A DNA stretch of 64,000 nucleotides from Methylococcaceae bacterium UBA662 (GTDB taxonomy: Bacteria; Pseudomonadota; Gammaproteobacteria; Methylococcales; Methylomonadaceae). The position numbers were made by a program, and so were the translations under genes. Positions within the stretch are counted from its first letter, which is position 1. Every line of letters begins with the position of its first letter. The DNA is taken from NCBI GenBank assembly GCA_002299425.1, contig DBNW01000055.1, positions 11,692 to 75,691 on the forward strand, in the 5' to 3' direction. The notes beneath the pieces are model-generated. The model was not told where the DNA came from. It ran no database searches and saw only the letters and a list, made by a program, of their open reading frames with translations. Below are positions 42,450 through 51,619 of the stretch, one piece after another.

Positions 42450-44215
42450 CGTCCACGCATAAAAAACTGATCCAGCTCGGCACTGGTCAAGGCCACCCAA
42501 GTGGGGCGTCCGTGGTTGCATTGGCCGCTGTGTTCGGTCTGTTCCATATCCCGCAACAAGGCGTTCATTTCAGGCACCGTCAGGCGACGACCGGCACGGA
42601 CTGAACTGTGGCAGGCCATGGTCGCTAGCAAACGCTGAACGCGCTGTTGAACTCGCTGGCTTTGTCCGTGTTCTTTTAAATCCGCCAACACATCGCGCAG
42701 CAGGGTTGCCATTTCTGCATCCTGCAACAAAACCGGAACGGCCCTAAGCGTGAGGGTTTCAGTACCCGTCCGGTCAAGGGCGAAGCCTAGGGCCGCAAAA
42801 AACGCCTGCTCTGTTTCGGCCAATTCGGCCTCTAAAAGGCTGACTGTAACCCGCACTGGCAACAGCAACGGCTGGCTGGGCATAGGCCCTTGCTGGTATT
42901 GCTGCTTTAAGCGTTCGTAAACGACCCGTTCGTGAGCGGCATGGGTGTCCACCAATACAATGCCGTTGGCGGTTTCCGCCAGAATGTACGTGTTGTGCAC
43001 ATGCGCTAACGCATAACCTAATGGCGGCGCATCAAGAGGTACCGGACGCTCGGCAGCATACAACCGGGCGTAAGGCAGGCTTGGCTCAGCCACCTGAAAA
43101 TCGGGTAAACCCGATTGCTGGGGTTGCTCGCCATAGAAAAAAGGGTTTGCCAACCCTGCTGGCGGTGACGGACTAAAAACCGGCTCGCTGACCGTTACCG
43201 GGTGCGGCAGTACTGGACGCACTTCGGCCAAACACCGATGCAAGGCACTGAACAAAAAATCGTGTACCAGCCGTCCTTCCCTAAAACGCACTTCTAATTT
43301 TGCTGGATGGGCGTTAACGTCGACCCATTCCGGATCCAACGCCAGATACAAAACAAATACCGGATGCCTGCCGTGGAACAGAACATCTTGGTAAGCTTGT
43401 CTGACGGCATGGGCGATTAATTTGTCTTTGACCGCGCGCCCATTAACATAAAAAAATTGCATATCCGGCTGGCTGCGGGAAAACCTCGGCAAACCTACCC
43501 AGCCCGTTAGATGCAGACCGGAGGCGGTAAAATCTATCGACACCGATTGGCCGGCAAAATCCTGTCCGCATAAATCGGCGACCCGCTGCACGCGCTGGCT
43601 TTCTGCAACCACCGGTTTGAGGTTAAGAATAGGTTTCTGATTGTGCGTCAGGGTGAAACCTACGTCAAACCGGCTTAGGGCCATGCGTCTGACCAAGGTT
43701 TCTATCTGCGCGAACTCGGTTTTTTCTGATTTTAGAAATTTGCGCCGGGCCGGCGTGTTGTAGAACAAGTCGCTAACAGCCACGGTGGTACCCTGGGGGT
43801 GTGGGTCAGGTTCCGGTTCGAACTGTTGCTCGGTGCCATCAGCCTTAACTTTCCAAGCACAACTACCGCCTTCGACCCGGGAAACCACACTCAGCCGGGC
43901 CACCGAACTGATACTTGGCAAAGCCTCGCCCCTAAACCCCAGGGTTCGCACCTGTTCTAAATCAGCCAGGGTGCTTATTTTACTGGTCGCATAGCGGGAC
44001 AAAGCCAGCGGCAAATCGTCTTTTTCAATACCGCAGCCGTTGTCACGAACCCTCATTAAGCGACTTCCACCTTGTTCTATGTCGATGAAAATTTGTCTGG
44101 CATGGGCGTCGAAGCAATTTTCCACCAGCTCTTTCACCACGGACGCAGGACGCTCTACCACCTCGCCAGCAGCGATTTGATTGACCAGCAGGGGTGGCAA
44201 ACAATGAATCCGCAT
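42446..44215 (-). CDS. mutL: DNA mismatch repair protein MutL
   Basis: A 589-residue MutL. The GHKL ATPase half has IAAGEVVERPASVVKELVENCFDA, MRVRDNGCGI, TLGFRGEALPSI and TPARRKFLK. The C-terminal dimer domain carries VLVDTHAAHERVVYERL and ACHSSVRAGRRLTVPEM followed by GQCNHGRPT. The DxHA(x)2E(x)4E pattern and the CxHGRP segment resemble endonuclease-active MutL proteins, with Thr in place of the usual Gln. Residues 300-430 form the variable linker. Start MRIHCLPPLL was taken from family alignment; a 36-codon extension lies upstream. Confidence 0.96.
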   Translation of the reverse strand: MRIHCLPPLLVNQIAAGEVVERPASVVKELVENCFDAHARQIFIDIEQGGSRLMRVRDNGCGIEKDDLPLALSRYATSKISTLADLEQVRTLGFRGEALPSISSVARLSVVSRVEGGSCAWKVKADGTEQQFEPEPDPHPQGTTVAVSDLFYNTPARRKFLKSEKTEFAQIETLVRRMALSRFDVGFTLTHNQKPILNLKPVVAESQRVQRVADLCGQDFAGQSVSIDFTASGLHLTGWVGLPRFSRSQPDMQFFYVNGRAVKDKLIAHAVRQAYQDVLFHGRHPVFVLYLALDPEWVDVNAHPAKLEVRFREGRLVHDFLFSALHRCLAEVRPVLPHPVTVSEPVFSPSPPAGLANPFFYGEQPQQSGLPDFQVAEPSLPYARLYAAERPVPLDAPPLGYALAHVHNTYILAETANGIVLVDTHAAHERVVYERLKQQYQQGPMPSQPLLLPVRVTVSLLEAELAETEQAFFAALGFALDRTGTETLTLRAVPVLLQDAEMATLLRDVLADLKEHGQSQRVQQRVQRLLATMACHSSVRAGRRLTVPEMNALLRDMEQTEHSGQCNHGRPTWVALTSAELDQFFMRGR

Positions 44216-44593
44216 AGTAAAAGCTCTCGTTTTTTCAATAACACTCAGGCATCCGCCTTGACCAGCGTTGCTAATCCGGCCTACAAAAACTGCCTTACGT
44301 TTTTTTTGCTGTTTGTGTTTCATCGGTGAATGGCACTTAATTTTCTTACTGACGGATTAAAAAGTTGTTGGCAACATTCTCTATTTGCGCCATCACAAGG
44401 CCCGCCTACAGAGGCAGCATCCGCTCCTCCCCTAACCACTTTAAAACCCGCTTTTTAGTATTGACCAACCACAATACTCATGCTAAAAATGACCCGTTGT
44501 TTTTGAAATATCAGACAACCGGCCTTTAGCAGGCTGCTCCCTTTAAGTAGTAAGGGATAACAATTTTAATAACACTACAGTGAGGATTTTAAA
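44216..44593. other. 378-base gap between mutL and a small membrane-protein gene
   Basis: Holds the mutL promoter region (minus) and a candidate plus-strand promoter at 44461-44489. A 36-codon in-frame extension of mutL lies at 44216-44323 but has no family homology. A small inverted repeat CCCTT/AAGGG occurs near 44540. No RNA gene is recognised. Confidence 0.5.
44461..44489 (+). promoter_or_regulatory. Sigma-70-like promoter for the small membrane-protein gene
   Basis: TTGACC (44461-44466), 17 bases, then TAAAAA (44484-44489), with the start codon about 105 bases downstream. Confidence 0.4.
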
Positions 44594-44806
44594 ATGACTG
44601 AAGCAAACAAAGAAGACAACAGCTTGTGGTTGATCGTTGGTGCCTGCGTGGTAGGTATGATCGGGGTGGTAATGTTCCTGAAAAGCGAAAAATCCGCCCA
44701 TTTGGAAAGCGGTGCCGTACAACAACTGCAAACAGAAACCTTCGCTAATCTAGAAAAAAGAAGAACTCAAAACAACCCTACAGCGGATCAAGTCGCCGGC
44801 AAATGA
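44594..44806 (+). CDS. Small single-span membrane protein, unrecognised
   Basis: A 70-residue protein: a short acidic N-terminus (MTEANKEDNS), one hydrophobic span (about 11-29, LWLIVGACVVGMIGVVMFL) and a polar C-terminal half with several Gln/Asn. GAGGATTT lies before the ATG. A promoter-like sequence upstream and a solid terminator downstream argue that it is a real, single-gene transcript. Function unknown. Confidence 0.65.
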   Translation: MTEANKEDNSLWLIVGACVVGMIGVVMFLKSEKSAHLESGAVQQLQTETFANLEKRRTQNNPTADQVAGK

Positions 44807-44817
44807 TCTGTGCACTT

Positions 44818-44857
44818 AACGCCAGGTTGCTTCGCCATGAACCAACCTTGGCGTTTT
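44818..44857 (+). terminator. Terminator after the small membrane-protein gene
   Basis: AACGCCAGGTTG pairs with CAACC(t)TGGCGTT (twelve pairs, one bulge) and is followed by TTCT. Confidence 0.75.
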
Positions 44858-44981
44858 CTAACTAGAAAAACAAAACGCAATCCATTCCAATTTTAGCGCA
44901 GCGGGCACGATTATCAGCCCGCCTTTTTTCACCCCCCCCCGCTTGATTATCCCGCCCGCACCCGTTTGCGGTTTTTGCAGT

Positions 44982-45311
44982 TCACGGACACGCAGCGAAA
45001 TCGTGTACCCAGACGAGACTGTCGTCGTCCCACGCCATCCCAGCATGCATTTTAAGAATAAGGGCCTTGTAAAAAACCAGGCTCGGAAAGCCCTCGGCAA
45101 CGGCCTCGGCATCCCCCATATCCCCTAGCCGTTCTTGGCGCAGTTGCGTGATAACAAATGGTTTGTTTTGTAACACGAAGGTCTCACCCGGCCAACCGTA
45201 AACACCGTTGCGGCGTTGTTGGGTTTTTTGCCCCGCCAGCACCGCCTCCACCAACTTAGAATGAGTGACGAGTCGGTCCAGTGAGCAGGTTTTTTCGGGT
45301 AATTTAGACAT
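44982..45311 (-). CDS. ASCH-domain-like protein
   Basis: A 109-residue cytoplasmic protein with a THSKLVEAVLAGQKTQQRRNGVYGWPGETFVLQ N-terminal half and a C-terminal MAWDDDSLVWVHDF, which resembles the ASCH/PUA-like fold (often RNA- or base-binding). The match is by pattern only. It lies 33 bases downstream of the lipoprotein gene of the MCE operon, but a functional link is not evident. Confidence 0.55.
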   Translation of the reverse strand: MSKLPEKTCSLDRLVTHSKLVEAVLAGQKTQQRRNGVYGWPGETFVLQNKPFVITQLRQERLGDMGDAEAVAEGFPSLVFYKALILKMHAGMAWDDDSLVWVHDFAACP

Positions 45312-45344
45312 AGCTGTTGTTAGTGTTAGGTGATGGTAGCGCCT

Positions 45345-45884
45345 TTAAGGGGCGTAATGTAAAGAGGTCAGCCACAGATTAATTTGGCTGGCTGCCAGAT
45401 TGGTTAAGGCAACCAAAGCGGTCACCGCTCCTTTAGCGTCGGCACTGGGACAGGCTTTCTTTAAAACAAACTGCCGACCGGCAATCAGGGTACCGTCTGG
45501 GCCAAAGGCTCTGGCCCGAATCCTAAGACTGGCCTCGGCCTGCTGGGGTGTGGAAAATTGTTGCTCAAATTCCAATAATTCCATATCCAGCACCCTGTTA
45601 TGGCCTATACCGCCCCGCAACAAGTGCTGCTGCAACAATTCCGGAGCCGGAGCCAACCATTTATCCAGATTATAAGCGCGGACTTGGCTGGCGGCATGGT
45701 ACAGCAGCCGAAAGCGGATTTTGCCGTCATCCAACCAGCCGGGTGCCGTTACCGTAATTTGCGCGGTGCTGTCGGCGTTTTTAGGTTCGCCTACTAAGCC
45801 AAAATCGTGCAGGGTTGGTGGTGGCACAACACTTCTGGTGCAGGCTGAAACCAGCACCCACATAACAAACCAGGCAAACCTCAT
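45345..45884 (-). CDS. ABC-transport auxiliary lipoprotein (MCE system)
   Basis: A 179-residue lipoprotein (VLVSACTRS, lipobox Cys near residue 15) of the ABC_trans_aux/PqiC-like family: AQITVTAPGWLDDGKIRFRLLYHAASQVRAYNLDKWLAPAPELLQQHLL is the typical early segment. Such outer-membrane lipoproteins accompany MCE lipid transporters. It lies three bases after the MlaD-like gene, completing the operon. Confidence 0.85.
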   Translation of the reverse strand: MRFAWFVMWVLVSACTRSVVPPPTLHDFGLVGEPKNADSTAQITVTAPGWLDDGKIRFRLLYHAASQVRAYNLDKWLAPAPELLQQHLLRGGIGHNRVLDMELLEFEQQFSTPQQAEASLRIRARAFGPDGTLIAGRQFVLKKACPSADAKGAVTALVALTNLAASQINLWLTSLHYAP

Positions 45885-45887
45885 ACT

Positions 45888-46802
45888 TTACTCCTGAAAA
45901 TTAGGTTCGCCCGGTGCAGGAACCTTAGAAACATCGGCACCAAACAGCAAAGCCTGCGGGTCTTGCTCAAAAACCTTCGCAGTACGCTTAATTTGGCTGC
46001 TGGTCGACTGCAAATCACCCAACAACTGATTGAGTCTCGGCAACGTAGTGGATAACAACACATGACCTGCCACGGTACCGCCTTTAACCAATTCCTTAGC
46101 TTCGTCGTTCAAACGCTTGACATGCGTGGTCAAGCCCCGCAGGTCGCCTGTTAATTCGTTGATGTTGGCTAAGGTTCGGTGAGCATCTCGGCTCAGGCCG
46201 GGTACTTCCAGCAAAGCCTTGTCAATACTTTTTTCTAATTCGTTCAGCTTCCCGGTCAGATCTCTCATGCCACTTAGAATTTCACTGATGTGTTTTTGGT
46301 TTTCATCGCTCAAGACATTGTTTAGGCGCACCATAAAAATATCAGTCTTGCGTAAAATCTCTTCCCCGGCGTCTAACAGTTGGTCGGTTTTTGACGGCCT
46401 GATGGGTATGCGGTATTCAGGCTTATCGTTGCCCGGCGGAAGCAGCTCCCTAACACCGCCGGCGTCAAGCAATTGCAACTGGGTCAGGCCGGTTACGCCT
46501 TTTAATTGCAACACCCCGTACACCCCCCGGGTTAAGGTAATGTCTTTGTCAACCTCAATGGGTATAACGATAATGTTGCTGTCGTTAGGGTCAAATTGAA
46601 TGCTGATAACCTTACCGACGGCAATGCCGCGAAAATACACCGTTGTCTCAGGGTTTAAGCCCGCAACTGATGCCTGAGTCGCGACAAAATAAAGGTTGCG
46701 CTGTTCCTGGAAGCGACCGAGCCAGATGATGCTGGCGACAGTAATGGCCACTAGGCTGAATAAAAACACCCCGGTAGCCAGCGCGTGGTTGGTTTTAGCC
46801 AT
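45888..46802 (-). CDS. MlaD-like MCE-domain protein
   Basis: A 304-residue periplasmic protein with one N-terminal membrane anchor (about 10-30), a single MCE domain (about 38-115: SVAGLNPETTVYFRGIAVGKVISIQFDPND) and a long helical, probably coiled-coil C-terminus (about 140-285). MCE proteins form a hexameric tunnel for phospholipids. It overlaps the ATPase gene by eight bases. Single MCE domain plus long helix resembles YebT-free MlaD/Ttg2C types. Confidence 0.92.
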   Translation of the reverse strand: MAKTNHALATGVFLFSLVAITVASIIWLGRFQEQRNLYFVATQASVAGLNPETTVYFRGIAVGKVISIQFDPNDSNIIVIPIEVDKDITLTRGVYGVLQLKGVTGLTQLQLLDAGGVRELLPPGNDKPEYRIPIRPSKTDQLLDAGEEILRKTDIFMVRLNNVLSDENQKHISEILSGMRDLTGKLNELEKSIDKALLEVPGLSRDAHRTLANINELTGDLRGLTTHVKRLNDEAKELVKGGTVAGHVLLSTTLPRLNQLLGDLQSTSSQIKRTAKVFEQDPQALLFGADVSKVPAPGEPNFQE

Positions 46803-47595
46803 GCTCGTACCCTAAGTTTTGAAACACTCGCTTTGCCCGTAGGTTATGGAAAAAATCGTTGATAAAAGCATGTCGGCCTTGCAAGACAAACGGCAGCGAA
46901 CCGTAGGCAATCACTTGCCGGTCAGCCAATACGGCAACTTTAGTACACAAATCGCGTAACACGTCCAAGTCATGGGTCACCAAAACCACGGTAAAATGCA
47001 ATTGCCGGTGCAGCCCGGCCAACAAATCGACAAAGTCTTGACTGGCTATTGGGTCCAGCCCTGCGGTTGGCTCATCTAACAACAGCAGGCCAGGTTCTAA
47101 AATCAACGCCCGCGCCAACGCCACCCGCTTAATCATACCGCCTGAGAGTTCCGCCGGCTTCAACCAGGCGTTTTGTGGCTGCAAGCCCACGGCCAGCAGC
47201 TTCATGATCACCAAGCGTTCGATCACGCGCTCATCGCGTATACCCGTTTCCCGCAGCGGAAAAGCTATGTTCTCAAATACATCCAGGGCACTGAACAGAG
47301 CACCCCGCTGGAACAGCACACCGCACAGTTGGGCGGCGGTTGCCATAGCCGTGTGCGTTAAAAAACCGTCTAAGGTCTCCCCCATTAGGCGCACCCTGCC
47401 TTGGCTGGGTGTCTGCAAACCCATAATTTCACGCAATAACGTTGTTTTGCCGCAACCGGACGCGCCTACCAGGCCGACGATTTCACCCCTAGCAATGGTC
47501 AGGTTAATGTCTTGGTGGACAATTTTTATGTTTCCTAAGTCATCGCTGAACTGAGTCCACAGGTGTTCAATTTCAATGGCAGCCGTAACGGTCAT
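46795..47595 (-). CDS. MlaF-like ABC ATPase
   Basis: A 266-residue ATPase that powers the MCE lipid transporter: Walker A GASGCGKTT, Q-loop/GVLFQRGALFSALDVFENIAFPLRE, signature SGGMIKRVALARAL and Walker B LLLDEPTAGLDP, then the switch His in VTHDLD. The long ALFSALDVFENI segment is typical of MlaF. It overlaps both neighbours (MlaE upstream by four bases, MlaD downstream by eight). Confidence 0.94.
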   Translation of the reverse strand: MTVTAAIEIEHLWTQFSDDLGNIKIVHQDINLTIARGEIVGLVGASGCGKTTLLREIMGLQTPSQGRVRLMGETLDGFLTHTAMATAAQLCGVLFQRGALFSALDVFENIAFPLRETGIRDERVIERLVIMKLLAVGLQPQNAWLKPAELSGGMIKRVALARALILEPGLLLLDEPTAGLDPIASQDFVDLLAGLHRQLHFTVVLVTHDLDVLRDLCTKVAVLADRQVIAYGSLPFVLQGRHAFINDFFHNLRAKRVFQNLGYEHG

Positions 47596-48746
47596 GAAAA
47601 ACCCACTGCCATAAACAAAATGGCAAACACCGCGTCCATCATGATGACCGCAGTAATGGCCGCAACCACCGAGTTGGTAGTCTCATTACCTAAGCTTTCC
47701 GTGTTAGGCTTGATTTTAAAACCGAAATGGCAGGCAATCAAGGCGATGCAAAACCCAAATACAGTGCTTTTTAGTAAGGCGATCAAAAGGTTGCTTAACG
47801 GCACCACTTCCGGCAACTTAAATAAAAACTGCCGGTAACTAATGTCCAAGATACCCTGCGCGGAGAGGATGCCACCAAGCAACGCCGCAGCACTGGTCCA
47901 CACAGCCAGCAAAGGCAACACTACGGCCAAGGCGGTCACTTTTGGCAAAACCAAGCGCAAGGAATGCGATATCCCCATCGCCGACAAGGCATCCAATTCT
48001 TCCGTAACCCGCATGATGCCAATTTGTGCCGTCATTGCCGAGCCAGAACGTCCGGCCACCAAAATTGCCGCCAACAACGGACCCAGTTCACGAATAATGC
48101 TCATGCCTAAGATATTGATAATAAAAATTTCACCACCAAACATTTGCAACTGCAAAGCGGACAAGTAGCTTAAGACAATGCCAATCAAAAAACCCAACAA
48201 GGCAGTAATCCCCAGTGCTCTGACTCCGGTATCGTAGACGGTGCCAATGACATCCGGCCAAGGAATGGCCCTAACATTGGCCAGCAAATAGCCAAAATCC
48301 AACACCAACTGCCCCAACAAAGCCAGCACACTCAACACGTGCCCAAAAAAATTGCGTAACGGCTTGTTTAGCGTCTGCTCCATTATCTGGGCAACGGACC
48401 GCCTCGGTGTCAGCACCGGCACCATGCCCGGCACCTCTTGCCAGTGCTCTAACAACCGCAGGTGATCGCGGCTGCCTTGTATTGAGACCGGCAAATGCCC
48501 GCCCCAAGCCTGCCAAATTTGCAGGGCGGCGTAACTGTCCAGCAAGGCCATCGCGCTTAAATCCCAGTGCAATTCTGGGGTATCGCCCAGTGCCTGTAAT
48601 TTTTTTAACACGTCTTTATCCGGCAAAAGCCTGGCCAAAGTCCAATCGCCAGCCAAGCCGACGCAGACTCGCCCGTCCTCTAACCGAGATTCAACTAACC
48701 GCAGGGCCTGCCCGGGCAGGGGGTTAGGGTCCGTTTTCGATGACAC
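47592..48746 (-). CDS. STAS-MlaE fusion permease
   Basis: A 384-residue permease. The first 120 residues look like a STAS/MlaB-type domain (GLAGDWTLARLLPDKDVLKKLQALGDTPELHWDLSAMALLDSYAALQIWQAW); the remainder (about 130-380) is the five-helix MlaE permease (GTVYDTGVRALGITALLGFLIGIVLSY, NILGMSIIRELGPLLAAILVAGRSGSAMTAQIGIMRVTEELDALSAMGIS). In E. coli MlaB and MlaE are separate proteins; the fusion is a known alternative. It overlaps the AI-2E gene by 23 bases. Confidence 0.93.
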   Translation of the reverse strand: MSSKTDPNPLPGQALRLVESRLEDGRVCVGLAGDWTLARLLPDKDVLKKLQALGDTPELHWDLSAMALLDSYAALQIWQAWGGHLPVSIQGSRDHLRLLEHWQEVPGMVPVLTPRRSVAQIMEQTLNKPLRNFFGHVLSVLALLGQLVLDFGYLLANVRAIPWPDVIGTVYDTGVRALGITALLGFLIGIVLSYLSALQLQMFGGEIFIINILGMSIIRELGPLLAAILVAGRSGSAMTAQIGIMRVTEELDALSAMGISHSLRLVLPKVTALAVVLPLLAVWTSAAALLGGILSAQGILDISYRQFLFKLPEVVPLSNLLIALLKSTVFGFCIALIACHFGFKIKPNTESLGNETTNSVVAAITAVIMMDAVFAILFMAVGFS

Positions 48747-49833
48747 CGCCTACCTCCTGGCCGTTTTGTTCAAATCGTGGCCAAGCGTTCAGGACCGCCT
48801 TGACCACCGTTGCCAAGGGAATGGCAAAAAACACGCCCCAAAATCCCCATAACCCGCCAAAAAACAAGATAGCGACAATAATGGCCACGGCATGCAAGTT
48901 AACGGCTTCCGAAAGCAAAAACGGAATCAACACCACAGCATCGACAGCCTGGATAACCGCATAGGCGATCAGCACATACATAAATTCATCCGCTTGCAAG
49001 CCCCATTGAAAATAGGCTACAAACACCACAGGGAACGTCACTAAGGTTGCACCGATGTAAGGGATAATCACCGACAAGCCAATCAGCAAGGACAGCAACA
49101 TGGCATAGTTCAAGCCGATGGTTGCAAACGTAATGTAACAGGCCACCCAAACAATAATGACCTCGGTAATTTTTCCGCGTACATAATTGCCAATCTGGGT
49201 ATCCACCTCCTGCCACACTTGGCGGGTCAGGTGGCTATTTTTGGGCATACAGTTCAACACCCAGGCGATAAACAATTTTTTGTCCTTTAAAAAGAAAAAC
49301 ACCAGCATCGGCATCAAAAACAAATACACCAAGGTGCTGACCAACCCCAGCACGGAGGCAGCGGAAAAAGACAGCACCGTCTGCCCGTAGCTTAACAACT
49401 CCCGCTGTATACCCAGCAGTATTTGCTGAGTTCGGTTCTCGGTCATCCAGGCCGGGTACGCTTGCGGCAAGCGCAGAATTTCTATTTCAGCGCGGTTTAT
49501 CAGATACGGTATGTTCTGCATCAAGTCAAAGGTTTGTTGGGATACCTTAGGGGTCAGGTAAAACAACAAAAATCCCACCCCCACAACAAAAGCAAAAAAC
49601 ACCAGACACACCGCCAGCAGCCTAGGTGCGCCGCAGTGTTCGGCCTTGCCAACCAAACCTTCAAGCAAATAGGCCAAGACCACCGAGGCAAACACCGGCA
49701 TTAACACGCTCGCCAAAAAATAAATCAGCCCAAAAACCACCACCAGAACCACCGCTAACGACACGGTCTGTTCGTTTGGCAGCACCCGCCTATACAGCGC
49801 ATTAAAAAAATCCAGCCGAGTTAGGTTGGTCAT
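48724..49833 (-). CDS. AI-2E family transporter (PerM/YhhT-like)
   Basis: A 369-residue membrane protein with about eight hydrophobic segments (N-terminal pair at about 25-60, then 68-92, 150-180, 215-300, 310-345). The segments FALVVGVGFLL-like FAFVVGVGFLLFYLTPKV, MPMLVFFFLKDK and GLSVIIPYIGATLVTFPV are typical of the AI-2E exporter family, whose members move many substrates. It is the first gene of the five-gene MCE operon, the DHH gene being divergent. Confidence 0.9.
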   Translation of the reverse strand: MTNLTRLDFFNALYRRVLPNEQTVSLAVVLVVVFGLIYFLASVLMPVFASVVLAYLLEGLVGKAEHCGAPRLLAVCLVFFAFVVGVGFLLFYLTPKVSQQTFDLMQNIPYLINRAEIEILRLPQAYPAWMTENRTQQILLGIQRELLSYGQTVLSFSAASVLGLVSTLVYLFLMPMLVFFFLKDKKLFIAWVLNCMPKNSHLTRQVWQEVDTQIGNYVRGKITEVIIVWVACYITFATIGLNYAMLLSLLIGLSVIIPYIGATLVTFPVVFVAYFQWGLQADEFMYVLIAYAVIQAVDAVVLIPFLLSEAVNLHAVAIIVAILFFGGLWGFWGVFFAIPLATVVKAVLNAWPRFEQNGQEVGGVIENGP

Positions 49834-49907
49834 AGCCGATAGGCTCCGTATAGCATGATGACGGTTGCTATATTACCGTTAACCCAGAACTTAGACCTAC
49901 TCAGACT

Positions 49908-49935
49908 TTGCAACGGCGGTACCATCCCTTACAAT
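49908..49935 (+). promoter_or_regulatory. Promoter of the DHH phosphoesterase gene
   Basis: TTGCAA (49908-49913), 16 bases, TACAAT (49930-49935), 27 bases before the start codon. Confidence 0.5.
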
Positions 49936-49962
49936 GACTGCCCGCCTGACAATTAGGATTTC

Positions 49963-50928
49963 ATGATGCAATTTGATGTTTTTAATGGTGATGCCGATGG
50001 TATTTGTGCCTTGGTGCAATTGCATCTGGCTGCACCGAGACCCCCCCAGCACCGGTTGGTTACCGGTCTAAAAAGGGACATCCTGCTGTTGGATCAAGTC
50101 ATCGCAAGTCCGGGCGATCAAGTGACTGTCCTGGACATTTCCATGGAAAAAAATGCCGCTGCCCTGCTGAAAATTCTCGCCCAAGGGGCGCACGTCCTCT
50201 ACGTGGACCACCACCAGGCAGGCGAAATTCCAGTCCATTCCAACCTTAAAGCAATTATTGACACCGGCGCCAACACCTGCACCAGCCTGCTGGTTAACGA
50301 CTACCTCAACGGGCAATACCGGGCTTGGGCGGTTACTGCCGCTTTTGGCGACAATCTGATTGACAGTGCCGTAGCCGCCGCAAAATCTTTGTCGCTGTCA
50401 GAGCAACAACTTGAAAAACTTAATAATTTAGGCGTTTGCATCAACTACAACGGCTACGGCGGCAGCGTAGCCGACCTGCATATTGCCCCTGAAGCCTTAT
50501 TCCGGGAGCTGGTCGTCTACCCCTCGCCGTTTGCGTTTATGGACGACAACCCGCAGACCTACCAGCACTTGCTCGCCGGCTACGCCGATGACATGGCGCA
50601 GGCACTCAGGCTGAAACCGGAACACCAAACTGCGGCGATCGCCGTTTACATTCTGCCTGACCAAGCTTGGGCCAGGCGCGTCAGCGGCGTGTTCGGCAAC
50701 GAGCTGGCCAACCGGCAGCCCCAGCGTGCCCACGCCGTGTTGAGTTTGACCGCTAAAGGCGACTACCAAATCAGCGTCAGGGCTCCCTTGTCCAACAAAA
50801 CCGGGGCGGACGAATTGTGTTCGCAATTCCCCACCGGCGGAGGGCGAAAAGCCGCCGCCGGAGTCAACCATTTACCCGTAGAACAATTGCCTGACTTCAT
50901 CACGGCTTTTGCCCGGCAGTACCGGTAA
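49963..50928 (+). CDS. DHH-family phosphoesterase
   Basis: A 321-residue DHH/DHHA1 superfamily protein: DVFNGDADGICALVQLHLA (about 4-22), VLDISMEKN, VDHHQAGEIP (DHH motif at about residues 79-88), and the DHHA1 GGGRKAAAGVNHLP near the C-terminus. The substrate could be oligonucleotides, cyclic dinucleotides or pyrophosphate; sequence does not decide. The GDADG and DHH motifs suggest an active two-metal site. It stands apart from recJ, the other DHH enzyme in this window. Confidence 0.82.
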   Translation: MMQFDVFNGDADGICALVQLHLAAPRPPQHRLVTGLKRDILLLDQVIASPGDQVTVLDISMEKNAAALLKILAQGAHVLYVDHHQAGEIPVHSNLKAIIDTGANTCTSLLVNDYLNGQYRAWAVTAAFGDNLIDSAVAAAKSLSLSEQQLEKLNNLGVCINYNGYGGSVADLHIAPEALFRELVVYPSPFAFMDDNPQTYQHLLAGYADDMAQALRLKPEHQTAAIAVYILPDQAWARRVSGVFGNELANRQPQRAHAVLSLTAKGDYQISVRAPLSNKTGADELCSQFPTGGGRKAAAGVNHLPVEQLPDFITAFARQYR

Positions 50929-50996
50929 AATGCCGCTTGACAAAACTTAAGCCCTAACCGCCGCTTAAATTAACTCAGTTCACTCCCTAATAGCCT

Positions 50997-51617
50997 ATGA
51001 ACACACCCAGCAAAAGCTCCAACACCGTCTGGCACCATGCTACCGTTGCCCGCGCCGACCGGGAAAGACTGCATGGCCATAAAAGTGCCATCATTTGGTT
51101 CACTGGTTTGTCTGGATCGGGCAAGTCTACTCTGGCCCATGCCGTGGAAGATCGTTTGTTCAGGCAGGGCGTTTCTACGTTCGTGCTGGATGGCGACAAC
51201 ATCCGCCACGGTTTATGCAGCGACTTAAGCTTCAGTAACGAGGATCGAATAGAAAACATACGCCGCATCGGCGAGGTGGCCAAGCTCATCATAGAAGCGG
51301 GCGTTATCACCTTGACTGCCTTCATTTCCCCGTTCAAATCTGACCGCAACGCCGCCAGAAATCTGGTACCGCATGGCGATTTCTTAGAAATTTACTGCCA
51401 ATGCCCGATTGAAACCTGCGAACAACGCGATGTAAAAGGCCTTTACAAAAAAGCCAGGTCCGGACAAATCCCCCATTTCACCGGCATTGCCTCACCTTAC
51501 GAAGCCCCGGAGAATCCCGAATTGGTGGTCAACACCCACGAGCAATCGTTAGATGACAGCGTAGCCAGCATCATGGTTTTGTTAAGGTCGCGCGGCATCG
51601 TTAGTTTAACACCTTGA
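50997..51617 (+). CDS. cysC: Adenylyl-sulfate kinase
   Basis: CysC phosphorylates APS to PAPS for sulfate assimilation. The 206-residue protein has the P-loop [14 protein letters not shown] (about 36-49), [30 protein letters not shown] and [30 protein letters not shown], all family marks. The partner sulfurylase genes cysDN are not in the window. It converges with the SpoIIE gene after a two-base gap. Confidence 0.96.
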   Translation: MNTPSKSSNTVWHHATVARADRERLHGHKSAIIWFTGLSGSGKSTLAHAVEDRLFRQGVSTFVLDGDNIRHGLCSDLSFSNEDRIENIRRIGEVAKLIIEAGVITLTAFISPFKSDRNAARNLVPHGDFLEIYCQCPIETCEQRDVKGLYKKARSGQIPHFTGIASPYEAPENPELVVNTHEQSLDDSVASIMVLLRSRGIVSLTP

Positions 51618-51619
51618 TA

